NCBI RefSeq assembly: GCF_018883605.1
Contig: NZ_JAHLEM010000052.1
Coordinates: 1 to 32,466, forward strand
Direction: 5' to 3'
DNA: 32,466 bases
From: Streptomyces niphimycinicus
GTDB taxonomy: Bacteria > Actinomycetota > Actinomycetes > Streptomycetales > Streptomycetaceae
This document shows, piece after piece, positions 24,263-30,799 of the stretch. The translations under genes were made by a program, and so were the position numbers. Position 1 is the stretch's first letter. Every line of letters starts with the position of its first letter. The notes beneath the pieces are model-generated. The model saw only the letters and a program-made list of their open reading frames with translations. It made no database searches and was not told the origin of the DNA.

Positions 24263-24946
24263 TCATATCCCGTGGGGCGCCCGCGCGGTACGCATTTCCG
24301 GCGCGGTGTCCGGCGTACGGGACTTTTGGTGGAACAGGCCGCGGCCGCCGACGACCAGCGCCCACGCCAAGAGGGGAAACGCCGCGACCCGCTCCATGCC
24401 TCCCATGCCGAGGCCGAGATAGTGACGGGAGAGAAAGAGCCCGAAGGCCGTGAGCGCGATGATTCCCAGCGAACTGCTCATCCGGCGCAGGGGAGCCGGG
24501 ACATCGTTCGCCAGCCTGGCTCCTGCCAGGAGCAGACCGATGTTGCCCGTTCCCATGATGAGCAGGGCGCCCAGGACATGCTGGTTCTCGTGGACGTCCG
24601 CGGGTGCCAGCCCGGCCAGGACAAAGCCCACGCCGGCACCGGCCAACAGAAACCGGGTCACGGCCGAGGCGGAGCCTCGGCGCCACAGAACGCCAGTCAG
24701 GACGGTGCCGATCACGAGCAGCGTTCCCAGTGCGATGAACGAGGCGTTCATCGCGGCGTGTTCGGGCGAGCAGACATAGCGTGGCTCGGGATCGGGCTGC
24801 AGAGCGCAGTGAGCGTTTCCCAAGTCGCTGATGTTGTTCCATGCCCAACTGTACGGTCGCGCCCAGGCCGACTCGACGAACAAGTGGACCGCGAAGAACT
24901 GCACCACACCCACCACCCACGCGCAATATCCGATTCGAGCCTTCAC
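24263..24946 (-). CDS. DUF998-family membrane protein
   Basis: A 227-residue integral membrane protein with about six hydrophobic segments, including YCAWVVGVVQFFAVHLFV at the start and LGIIALTAFGLFLSRHYLGLG near the end. The conserved NNISDLGN motif after helix 1 and ENQHVLGALLIMGTGN are hallmarks of DUF998. GTG at 24946 with AAGG seven bases upstream is preferred over an ATG at 24991. No function is established for the family. It ends 55 bp before the N-terminal relic of the amidohydrolase pseudogene on the same strand. Confidence 0.85.
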   Translation of the reverse strand: MKARIGYCAWVVGVVQFFAVHLFVESAWARPYSWAWNNISDLGNAHCALQPDPEPRYVCSPEHAAMNASFIALGTLLVIGTVLTGVLWRRGSASAVTRFLLAGAGVGFVLAGLAPADVHENQHVLGALLIMGTGNIGLLLAGARLANDVPAPLRRMSSSLGIIALTAFGLFLSRHYLGLGMGGMERVAAFPLLAWALVVGGRGLFHQKSRTPDTAPEMRTARAPHGI

Positions 24947-25024
24947 CTGTCCGCCTTCTCTCGCACGATGATTGTGCAGACAGCGGATCATGCGGCGTCG
25001 GCCTCAAACACTCCGACAAGCCCC

Positions 25025-25058
25025 CGGAGCGAGGTGGGGCAGGCCCTACCTCGCTCCG
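25025..25058. terminator. Orphan strong hairpin
   Basis: A 15-bp stem (arms 25025-25039 and 25044-25058, one G-T wobble) closed by the loop CAGG. No gene ends next to it on either strand and there is no T tract, so which transcript it served is unclear. Confidence 0.5.
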
Positions 25059-25139
25059 CGTCTCAAGGGGGTCACGGAATCGCGGGAAGAGCGGAATTGA
25101 AGCTTCATCGCCGGCTCCCAGAGGCCGGGAAAAGAAAGT

Positions 25140-25171
25140 GGCCCTCACCGACGGGGGATGCGGTGAGGGCC
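25140..25171 (-). terminator. Intrinsic terminator with T-rich tail, minus strand
   Basis: GGCCCTCACCG and CGGTGAGGGCC form a perfect 11-bp stem with a 10-nt loop. On the minus strand it is followed by ACTTTCTTTTCC, giving a Rho-independent-like tail that is rare in this GC-rich genome. It would end a leftward transcript coming from beyond 25171, where no leftward gene is recognised. Confidence 0.6.
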
Positions 25172-25296
25172 AACCTCAGTGTGGCACGGCCGCAGCGCGG
25201 AAGCACGCGTTCCGCGCGTCACAGTCGCATATATCTACAACCGGAACGCGCCCGCCCGCACCGCTGCGGCGGTCCCGGCGGCCCTGACCTCCTACG

Positions 25297-25663
25297 TTGT
25301 GTCTCGCGAAGCGGCGGCCCGGGTCTTTCCGTCCGCCGTTCCCGGCGACCGCCGGCCTGGCGGCTGCCCTGTGCTGCGCGCCCCTGGCGGTGGCCGCCGC
25401 ACCGGCCGCAGCCGCGACCGGCTCGCACGGTGACCCGCACCAGCCCCATGGATACGAGTGACCTTCAGTGTCAGATCACTCTTTCGCTGTCCGAGGGGCA
25501 GATCACCGTGCAGGGGGTGTTCGCCATCACCGGTGCCGGCCCCGGCGACATCACTTTGGCCATCACCGGAGGCACGGGGCGCTTCCGCACCGCCCACGGC
25601 TTCATCCACGCCGTCAACACCAGTAACACCGAAACGCAGCTCACCGTCCATCTCATCCGCTGA
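25297..25663 (+). pseudogene. Secreted AOC-barrel (dirigent-like) protein, internally deleted
   Basis: The 5' part has a signal peptide from a TTG near 25297: charged KRRPGSFR, hydrophobic GLAAALCCAPLAVAAAPA and a cleavage region AAAATG, then a stop at 25459. From about 25450 another frame gives the second half of an allene-oxide-cyclase-like barrel: LQCQITLSLSEGQITVQG, ITLAITGGTGRFRTAHG and TETQLTVHLIR-stop. The first half of the barrel (about 60-65 residues) is missing at the junction and the frame is lost. Full-length actinomycete relatives are small secreted proteins of about 170-190 residues with unknown function. Confidence 0.65.
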
Positions 25664-25851
25664 GCTGGAGAGCCGTAGAAGTTGGCGGGCGAAGGTCCGC
25701 GCCTCGTTCCCGTGCGCCCCACCGACTACCCTGATCTCCCACCGCGCCCCACGGGGCACGCGTCCTGCGAGAGAATGGCCCGAGCCCGAGCGAAGGCGTC
25801 TCGACTGGGGCCGCAGAACGTCACACCCGATGCGGGGAAGGGAACTCGGAG

Positions 25852-26136
25852 ATGAGCGCACAGCCCGAACACCCCACCGACCGCAGGATCCCGGCGATCC
25901 CGAACACGATCAACGGCATCGGCGATGCGCTGTCCGGAGCGAACCGGGCCCACTTCTACGCCGAGGTCCTGGCCGCTGAGGAGGAGACCGTTCCCGGCAT
26001 CATGCGCAAGTGGTGGAAGGCGGCCATGCTCGACAGCGCCCCCGGCGCGGCGGAGAGCCGTTCCAACGCCGCCGCCGGCACCCGCCTGGTCTCCGTGGAG
26101 GACCTCGCCGACCAGCTCGAGGGAATCAGCCGGTGA
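25852..26136 (+). CDS. Small hypothetical protein, putative antitoxin partner
   Basis: A 94-residue soluble protein rich in helix formers, with no recognised domain. The middle (HFYAEVLAAEEETVPGIMRKWWKAAMLD) is the best conserved-looking part; similar small proteins occur in Streptomyces next to RelE-like genes. AAGGGA precedes the ATG by eight bases. Its stop overlaps the start of the next gene (GTGA), so the pair is translationally coupled, the order (antitoxin first) usual for type II systems. No helix-turn-helix is evident, so autoregulation is uncertain. The pair is isolated from its neighbours. Confidence 0.7.
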   Translation: MSAQPEHPTDRRIPAIPNTINGIGDALSGANRAHFYAEVLAAEEETVPGIMRKWWKAAMLDSAPGAAESRSNAAAGTRLVSVEDLADQLEGISR

Positions 26137-26423
26137 CCGCCCAGCCGCGCCGCGGCTGGGCGGTGTGGACCGAGGAGATCCCCGCACAGACGCTGCTCGA
26201 CATGCCACCGGACCTCTCCAAGAAGGTGGTGAACTTCCTCGGCGCGCTGGCCCTCGAAGTCGGCGGCGCGATCGACCGCGACCGGCGGCCGCCGGGCGAC
26301 CCGATGGACGATCTCGGCGCCCGGTACAGCCTCCAGATCGGCGGGGAGCCGATCGTTTTCGAATACGTCGTACTCCCCGAACTCCGCGAGATCCGCGTCC
26401 CCGTATTGGTCTGGTTCCGCTGA
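26133..26423 (+). CDS. Small RelE/ParE-like protein, putative toxin
   Basis: A 96-residue protein. The second half (LGARYSLQIGGEPIVFEYVVLPELREIRVPVLVWFR) has the strand pattern of the RelE/ParE core, in which a YRLRxG strand leads to a YEV strand and a final VL-V-R strand. Residues 27-45 form the expected helical hairpin. The usual catalytic basic residues of RelE are not clearly aligned, though a C-terminal WFR is present. GTG start inside the stop of the upstream gene. Toxin function is inference from fold pattern, size and gene order. Confidence 0.65.
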   Translation: MTAQPRRGWAVWTEEIPAQTLLDMPPDLSKKVVNFLGALALEVGGAIDRDRRPPGDPMDDLGARYSLQIGGEPIVFEYVVLPELREIRVPVLVWFR

Positions 26424-26459
26424 TCGGCCTCCTGTCGGCCCCGGTGCGAGGCGGTCAGG
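26422..26459. terminator. Possible bidirectional hairpin between convergent genes
   Basis: GCCTC and GAGGC with partly matching flanks (TGATCG and CGGTCA) can form an imperfect stem spanning the 31-bp gap and touching both stop codons of the small-protein pair and the epimerase-like gene. Confidence 0.3.
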
Positions 26460-27366
26460 AGGGCGGCGTGGCGAAGTAGTCGCCGTGCTCCAGGTCGTCG
26501 AGCAGTGTCGGGTGGGTGGGCGACCAGCCGAGCAGCTCCTGGGTGTGAGCGCTGGAGACGGGCGCGTCGATGCCGTAGACGGTGGCCATGAACGGGCTGA
26601 CGAAGTGCCCGGCGGCCTCGTCCGGGGTCAGCGAGACCGCGGGCAGATCGAGGGCTCGGGCGATCGTCTCCGCGATGCTCTTGAAGGTGACGCCGCTTTC
26701 GGCCACTCCATGCAGCACGCTGCCCGCGGGAGCCTTCTCCAGTGCCAGGCGGAACAGGCTCGCCGCGTCGAGCCGATGCACCGCGGGCCACCGGTTGCCG
26801 CCGTCGCCGACATACGCCGACCTGCCGGTCTTTCGCGCGGTGGCGACGAGCATGCCGATGAAGCCGTAGTCCCCGGGGCCGTGGACGGTGGGAGCGAGCC
26901 GGACCACGCTCGCACGTACTCCCTGGGTGGCGAAGTCGAGGCACGCTCGCTCGCCCGGGATCCGGAATCCGGCGATCCCGGCCGGGTCGGGCTCGTCCTG
27001 CTCGGTGGTCTCCCGGCCGAGGGGCATGACGAGCGTGCCGGAGGTGCTGACGAACGGCTTGCCCGAGTGCTCCAGCGCTCGGCCGAGCGTCTCGATCGCG
27101 GTCCGGTCGCGCCGCATCATGTCGTCGGGGTCGGCGAAGTCGCCGCCGAAGGCCATGTGCAGGACGCCGTCGGCGGCTTCGGCGCCGCTCCGCAGGCTGT
27201 CGAGGTCGTCGAGGGAGCCGCGGTGCGGTGTGGCGCCCAGCGACTCCAGTCGAGCGGCGGCGGCGTCCGAGCGCGCCAGGCCGGTGACGGCGTGGCCGGC
27301 CGCGACGAGCTCGGCCACGATGGCGGGGCCGGTCAGGCCGGAACCGCCGGTAACGAAGACATGCAT
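26455..27366 (-). CDS. NAD-dependent epimerase/dehydratase-family (extended SDR) protein
   Basis: A 303-residue Rossmann-fold oxidoreductase. The cofactor motif VTGGSGLTG is at residues 4-12, GVLHMAFGGDF follows strand 4, and STSGTLVMP occupies the active-site Ser region, but no canonical YxxxK is seen at the usual place. The second half (VHRLDAASLFRLALEKAPAGSVLHGVAESGV) resembles actinomycete NAD(P)-binding proteins near 3-beta-HSD. GGGAGAG lies six bases before the ATG; an upstream in-frame GTG at 27381 overlaps that ribosome site. Divergent from a TetR gene and preceded by its operator array, so it is likely the regulator's target. Confidence 0.88.
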   Translation of the reverse strand: MHVFVTGGSGLTGPAIVAELVAAGHAVTGLARSDAAAARLESLGATPHRGSLDDLDSLRSGAEAADGVLHMAFGGDFADPDDMMRRDRTAIETLGRALEHSGKPFVSTSGTLVMPLGRETTEQDEPDPAGIAGFRIPGERACLDFATQGVRASVVRLAPTVHGPGDYGFIGMLVATARKTGRSAYVGDGGNRWPAVHRLDAASLFRLALEKAPAGSVLHGVAESGVTFKSIAETIARALDLPAVSLTPDEAAGHFVSPFMATVYGIDAPVSSAHTQELLGWSPTHPTLLDDLEHGDYFATPPS

Positions 27367-27386
27367 GAAAGGCTCTCCCACTTAAC

Positions 27387-27470
27387 GTCAGTGACTGGCG
27401 CTACTTAGTGCCAGTCACTGACTCTACGCGTAGTGCCAGTCACTGGCGCAATGTGGTGTCGGTCACTGAC
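27387..27470. promoter_or_regulatory. Array of four palindromic TetR operators
   Basis: Four 13-bp near-palindromes start at 27387, 27410, 27435 and 27458 (spacing 23, 25, 23). The clearest is GCCAGTCACTGGC, a perfect palindrome around its central base; the others are GTCAGTGACTGGC, GCCAGTCACTGAC and GTCGGTCACTGAC. They fill the gap between the divergent epimerase-like and TetR genes. A TAGAGT (minus strand, 27421-27426) with TTGCGC 19 bp upstream fits the promoter for the epimerase-like gene, with operators on both sides of it. Confidence 0.8.
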
Positions 27471-27479
27471 ACAACGCGA

Positions 27480-27485
27480 TAGACT
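27480..27485 (+). promoter_or_regulatory. -10 element of the TetR gene, leaderless
   Basis: TAGACT fits TAnnnT and is followed by six bases and then the GTG start, so transcription should begin at the start codon. No ribosome site is present. The fourth operator lies 10 bp upstream, so bound protein would cover the polymerase site. Confidence 0.55.
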
Positions 27486-27491
27486 CGGGGC

Positions 27492-28061
27492 GTGCCACGG
27501 AGCGGACTAGAAGCGCGCCGCCGTCTTCAGCAGGCGGCGCTGGAGCTGTACCGGGAGCGGGGGTTCGACCAGACCACCACGGCTGAGATCGCCGCCCGGG
27601 CCGGTGTCAACGAGCGCACGTTCTTCCGGCACTTCCCGGACAAGCGCGAGGTGCTCTTCCATGGCGAGGCCGACCTGCGTGCCGAGCTGATGCGATCGGT
27701 GGCCGAGGCGCCCGATGGTCTTCAGCCGCTCGACATACTGCTCCGCGCCTTCCGGGAAGCCGGACGGATCCTCGAGGAGAACCGGCCGTTCTCCGAACCG
27801 CGGCTGGAAGTCATCGCCAAGACACCAGCGCTCCGCGAACGCGAGTTGGCCAAGGCCGCGTCGCTCACCGAAGCCGTGGCGGAGGCGCTGCGGCAGCGCG
27901 GTGTCGCCGACCGGCTGGCCGGCCTGGCCGCCCAGACCGGCTGGGCCGCCTTTCACCAAGCGGCCGGGGCCTGGATCGACGACCCCTCAGCGAACCTGGA
28001 CGCGCATCTCTCACGGGCCTTCGACGACCTGCGTGCCCTCTCCGCGACGTCGACAGGCTGA
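27492..28061 (+). CDS. TetR-family transcriptional regulator (operator-array type)
   Basis: A 189-residue regulator with the N-terminal helix-turn-helix at about 30-48 (TTAEIAARAGVNERTFFRHF) and DKREVLFHGE behind it, typical of the TetR_N domain. The ligand domain is short and has no named family that I recognise. It starts with GTG without ribosome site, in line with the leaderless promoter. It faces the epimerase-like gene across four palindromes, and probably represses both itself and that gene. A very strong hairpin follows its end. Confidence 0.93.
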   Translation: MPRSGLEARRRLQQAALELYRERGFDQTTTAEIAARAGVNERTFFRHFPDKREVLFHGEADLRAELMRSVAEAPDGLQPLDILLRAFREAGRILEENRPFSEPRLEVIAKTPALRERELAKAASLTEAVAEALRQRGVADRLAGLAAQTGWAAFHQAAGAWIDDPSANLDAHLSRAFDDLRALSATSTG

Positions 28062-28117
28062 GCCGTACCGCCCGTCGTCCGGCCTGTGGCGGGTGTGGCG
28101 CGGGGCCGGACGCACAA

Positions 28118-28155
28118 CGCCCCGGGGGCAGGCCGCTCGGCCTGCCCCCGGGGCG
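28118..28155. terminator. Very strong bidirectional terminator
   Basis: A perfect 18-bp GC-only-rich stem (CGCCCCGGGGGCAGGCCG with its complement, arms 28118-28135 and 28138-28155) with a minimal loop. It lies between the convergent TetR gene and the 3' end of the phosphonate operon and can end both. Confidence 0.85.
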
Positions 28156-28164
28156 CCACCGCCG

Positions 28165-28728
28165 TCAGGTCCGCCGTGCCGCGACGCAGCGGGCATGGGC
28201 CGCCAGAAGCTCCGGCATCGTGAGCCGCGGGCCGTCCGGATCCTTCGCCGCGTCGTCCCAGCGGCGCAGCGCGACCGCGTCCGCACACAGCGGATGCGCC
28301 GCGAACTCCGCCGCCTCCTGCTCGTCCATCGGGCCGCCCTGGACCTTCAGCGACGCGATGGACGCCGGGCTGAGCAGGGCGTGGTACGCCGGATCGGTCG
28401 CCACCAGATAGCGCTTGGCCGGTACATGCTGGGCGATGACCCACGCCGCCCGTTCGCTCACCCGGCGCCGGGCGAACGCGGCGCCCGCCACCTCGTGCGG
28501 CAGGCCCGGGTGTTCGGCCCGGACCGGCCGGGCCCGGCCGATGTCGTGCAGTGCCGCGGCCACCACGAGTTCGTCGTCCGCGCCCGCGTCCCTCGCCAGC
28601 CACGCCGTCTGAAGCGCGTGGGTCCGCTGGTCGACAGCCTCCCCGCCGTACGGCAGGCCCGCGAGGCCGTCGACGAGTGCGGTCAGCTCCTCGCCCGTGA
28701 GCGGGGCAGCGGGAATACCGCCGGTCAT
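28165..28728 (-). CDS. PhnZ-like HD-domain mixed-valent diiron oxygenase
   Basis: A 187-residue HD-domain protein of the phosphonate-associated group (TIGR03276-like). PhnZ oxidatively cleaves the C-P bond of 1-hydroxy-2-aminoethylphosphonate. Residues matching PhnZ by motif and spacing are Tyr27, Glu30, His37, His61-Asp62 (LHDIGR), His78, His101, Lys105 (QHVPAKRY) and Asp158 in RRWDDAAK, so the diiron site and the Tyr/Glu lid appear intact. It is last in the C-P lyase operon; its ATG overlaps the stop of the phosphatase gene (ATGA), with GGAGG upstream. A partner hydroxylase (PhnY-type) is not in this window. Confidence 0.85.
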   Translation of the reverse strand: MTGGIPAAPLTGEELTALVDGLAGLPYGGEAVDQRTHALQTAWLARDAGADDELVVAAALHDIGRARPVRAEHPGLPHEVAGAAFARRRVSERAAWVIAQHVPAKRYLVATDPAYHALLSPASIASLKVQGGPMDEQEAAEFAAHPLCADAVALRRWDDAAKDPDGPRLTMPELLAAHARCVAARRT

Positions 28729-29555
28729 CGGGCCTCCGTTCCGCGGATGGTCTCCGCCAGTTCCTCCGCGAGCCGCGGGGTCGCCGCCACCACACCCGAC
28801 CAGCGGCGGGTGAGGTCGGGGTCGATCTCCAGCGGTCGGCCGTGCACATCGATCACCGCGCCGCCCGCCGCGGGGACCGTCACCATCGCGGCCGCCAGGT
28901 CCACGATCCGGTGGGTGTCGGAACCGGCGTCGGCGAACGCGTCCGTCGACCCCTCGGCCACCAGCATCGCTTCCAGACAACTCGTCGACAGGATGCGGAT
29001 CCTGGCCGCCCGGTTCGCCACCCGCCACCACGCGTCGGCGATATGCGCCTGCGGCCGCAGCAGACTCACCGCCGCGCCGTCCAGCTCCGTACGGCCGTTT
29101 GTGCGGTACGGCGAGGGCCGGCCCGCCACCGTGTGCCAGCAGCGCCCGGTGTCCAGCCAACTGGTCAGCGCCTCCGTCGGCACTCCGTCCACCGCGATGA
29201 CGCCCGCGAAGGCGGACAGGGGGACACCGGAGGCGGCGTTCGCCGTGCCGTCCACCGGGTCGGTGACCAGGGTGACGGCGGAGCCGTTGTCGATATGGCC
29301 CAGCTCCTCGCTGAGCAGATTGATCCGGTGGGCGTTCACGACCTCGGCGATCGCGGTGTCCACCAGGATGTCCAGCCGCATCGTGGCCGTACCGTCCGCG
29401 CCGACCTGTACCTTCTCGGCGAGCTGGGCCCGGTCGTACGCCTCGCGCGCGGCGCGGAACGCGTCCGTGGCGGCCCGGGTCGCCTCGGCCAGCGCCGGGT
29501 GGACGCCGGAGGGCAGATGCGGTTCGGGCACCGGCCAGGGGATCCGGCCGCTCAT
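28725..29555 (-). CDS. Inositol-monophosphatase-family phosphatase
   Basis: A 276-residue Mg-dependent phosphatase. Motif 1 is Glu84 in LLSEELG plus DPVDGTAN at 99-106; motif 2 is HRIVDLAAAM, with Asp219 at the place of the WD aspartate, followed by AAGGAVIDVHG. The Trp of the usual WDxA is replaced, and the sequence is clearly distant from housekeeping SuhB. ATG start overlapping the phnM stop by ATGA, GGGAGG upstream. Placed between phnM and the PhnZ-like gene, it may dephosphorylate a ribose phosphate from the C-P lyase route or a phosphonate-derived sugar phosphate; this is inferred from context only. Confidence 0.9.
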   Translation of the reverse strand: MSGRIPWPVPEPHLPSGVHPALAEATRAATDAFRAAREAYDRAQLAEKVQVGADGTATMRLDILVDTAIAEVVNAHRINLLSEELGHIDNGSAVTLVTDPVDGTANAASGVPLSAFAGVIAVDGVPTEALTSWLDTGRCWHTVAGRPSPYRTNGRTELDGAAVSLLRPQAHIADAWWRVANRAARIRILSTSCLEAMLVAEGSTDAFADAGSDTHRIVDLAAAMVTVPAAGGAVIDVHGRPLEIDPDLTRRWSGVVAATPRLAEELAETIRGTEAR

Positions 29556-30799
29556 ACCGCGTCACCTCCCGAGGCTCCCGAGGCCGCGCGCAGGACGGCC
29601 GCTACCACGGGCCAGGGGCGGCCCGGCTCGGCCAGCACCAGGTCGGCCCGCAGACCCGGCGCGAGCCGCCCGCGGTCCGGGAGACCGGCCACGTCCGCGG
29701 CGCCGCCGGTGACCAGGCCGACCGCCTCGGGCAGCGTCGCCAGCCCGTCCTCGGCGAGCAGCAGTGCCGCCGAGAGCAGCCCCGACGGCAGGTAGTCGGA
29801 GGCGAGCGCGGTGACCAGGCCGCGGCCGACCAGCTCACGGCCGGACGCGTTGCCGTTGTGCGAGTGGCCGCGCAGCACGTTGGGAGCGCCCATCACGACC
29901 GGCATGCCATGCTCGCGAGCGGCCTTCGCGGCCGCCGTCGTGGTGGGGAACTCCGCGACCGAGCCGCCCCGGTCGCACAGTTCCTCGATCTCCCGCGGCG
30001 AGCTGGGGTCGTGGCCGAGCAGCCGGATCCGGCCCGCCCCGGCCTGCTCGCCGAGCCACTCCAGCGCCTCCTCGCGGACGTCGAGCCGGCCGTCCCGGTC
30101 CTCGATCAGCCGGTCGACGTAGGCGCGGGCCTCCTCCTCGGTGACGCCACGGGTGCCGACGAGATACCGCTCGTAGTAGCCGCGGTCCGCGTACTGCCCC
30201 TGCCCCGGGGTGTGGTCCTCGTGCGACACCAGGACCGGCCCCCGGGCGGTGCCACCGATCTCCGCGAGCCGCTGCCGCAGTCCGGCCAGGCCCTCCGGGC
30301 AGCGGATGTCCAGCCGGTGCAGAATCCGGTGGTCCACCAGGCCGTCGCCGCGGCTCTCCACGGCCGCGCAGATCCGCCGTGCGCTCTCCAGGGTGCGGCG
30401 CATCCCGCGGCCACCGCTCTCCTCGAACGCCGCGCCGTGGAACGCCGTCGTCACACCGGCCGCGCGCAGCTTGCCCTCGAAGGACAACAGCGCGAATTCC
30501 ATGGGCAGTTCGGCCCCGGGCCGCGGCAGCAGCTCCTTCTCCAGACCGTCGCTGTGCACATCCACCAGACCGGGCAGACACAGCATCCCCTGGCCGTCGA
30601 CATCGGCCTCCACACCGGCCGGGTGCGGTTCGATGGCCGCGATCCGGCCGTCCCGGACCGCGACCAGCGCGTCGTCCAGCAGCCGGTCCGGCAGCACCGC
30701 CCGTACGTGCCCCAGCACATAGTCCCGGGGCGGGTCGCCCAGCGTCCAGCCCTGGGCAGGTGCCTCGGCCGGTCCCCTGCTCACCAGTCCTGTGCTCAT
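29552..30799 (-). CDS. phnM: PhnM, ribose 1-methylphosphonate 5-triphosphate diphosphatase
   Basis: Removes pyrophosphate from alpha-D-ribose 1-methylphosphonate 5-triphosphate, the step between PhnGHI and the PhnJ C-P lyase. The protein has 415 residues, longer than E. coli PhnM (about 378) through an N-terminal extension of about 25. The amidohydrolase metal motifs specific to PhnM are present: PGLVDVHSDGLEKE, FHGAAFEE, LVSHEDHTPGQGQY and LASDYLPSGLLSAAL. The ATG overlaps the phnL stop (ATGA). Coupled to both neighbours in the phosphonate operon. Confidence 0.95.
   Translation of the reverse strand: MSTGLVSRGPAEAPAQGWTLGDPPRDYVLGHVRAVLPDRLLDDALVAVRDGRIAAIEPHPAGVEADVDGQGMLCLPGLVDVHSDGLEKELLPRPGAELPMEFALLSFEGKLRAAGVTTAFHGAAFEESGGRGMRRTLESARRICAAVESRGDGLVDHRILHRLDIRCPEGLAGLRQRLAEIGGTARGPVLVSHEDHTPGQGQYADRGYYERYLVGTRGVTEEEARAYVDRLIEDRDGRLDVREEALEWLGEQAGAGRIRLLGHDPSSPREIEELCDRGGSVAEFPTTTAAAKAAREHGMPVVMGAPNVLRGHSHNGNASGRELVGRGLVTALASDYLPSGLLSAALLLAEDGLATLPEAVGLVTGGAADVAGLPDRGRLAPGLRADLVLAEPGRPWPVVAAVLRAASGASGGDAV

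Larger units (their letters stand above)
24947..25296. other. Gene-free stretch with several hairpins
   Basis: No coding region with a credible start, ribosome site or protein similarity was found on either strand. The stretch holds two strong hairpins (described separately), a weaker CCGGC/GCCGG hairpin near 25110-25130, and a GCGGAA/TTCCGC inverted repeat near 25197. It may be the scar of a lost gene. Confidence 0.5.

Noticed and set aside
28729..29565. Open frame continuing upstream of the HD-domain gene through the phosphatase gene (466 codons in all)
   Set aside because: The upstream part is a low-complexity Arg/Gly frame overlapping the phosphatase; the real start is the ATG at 28728 with a ribosome site and ATGA overlap.
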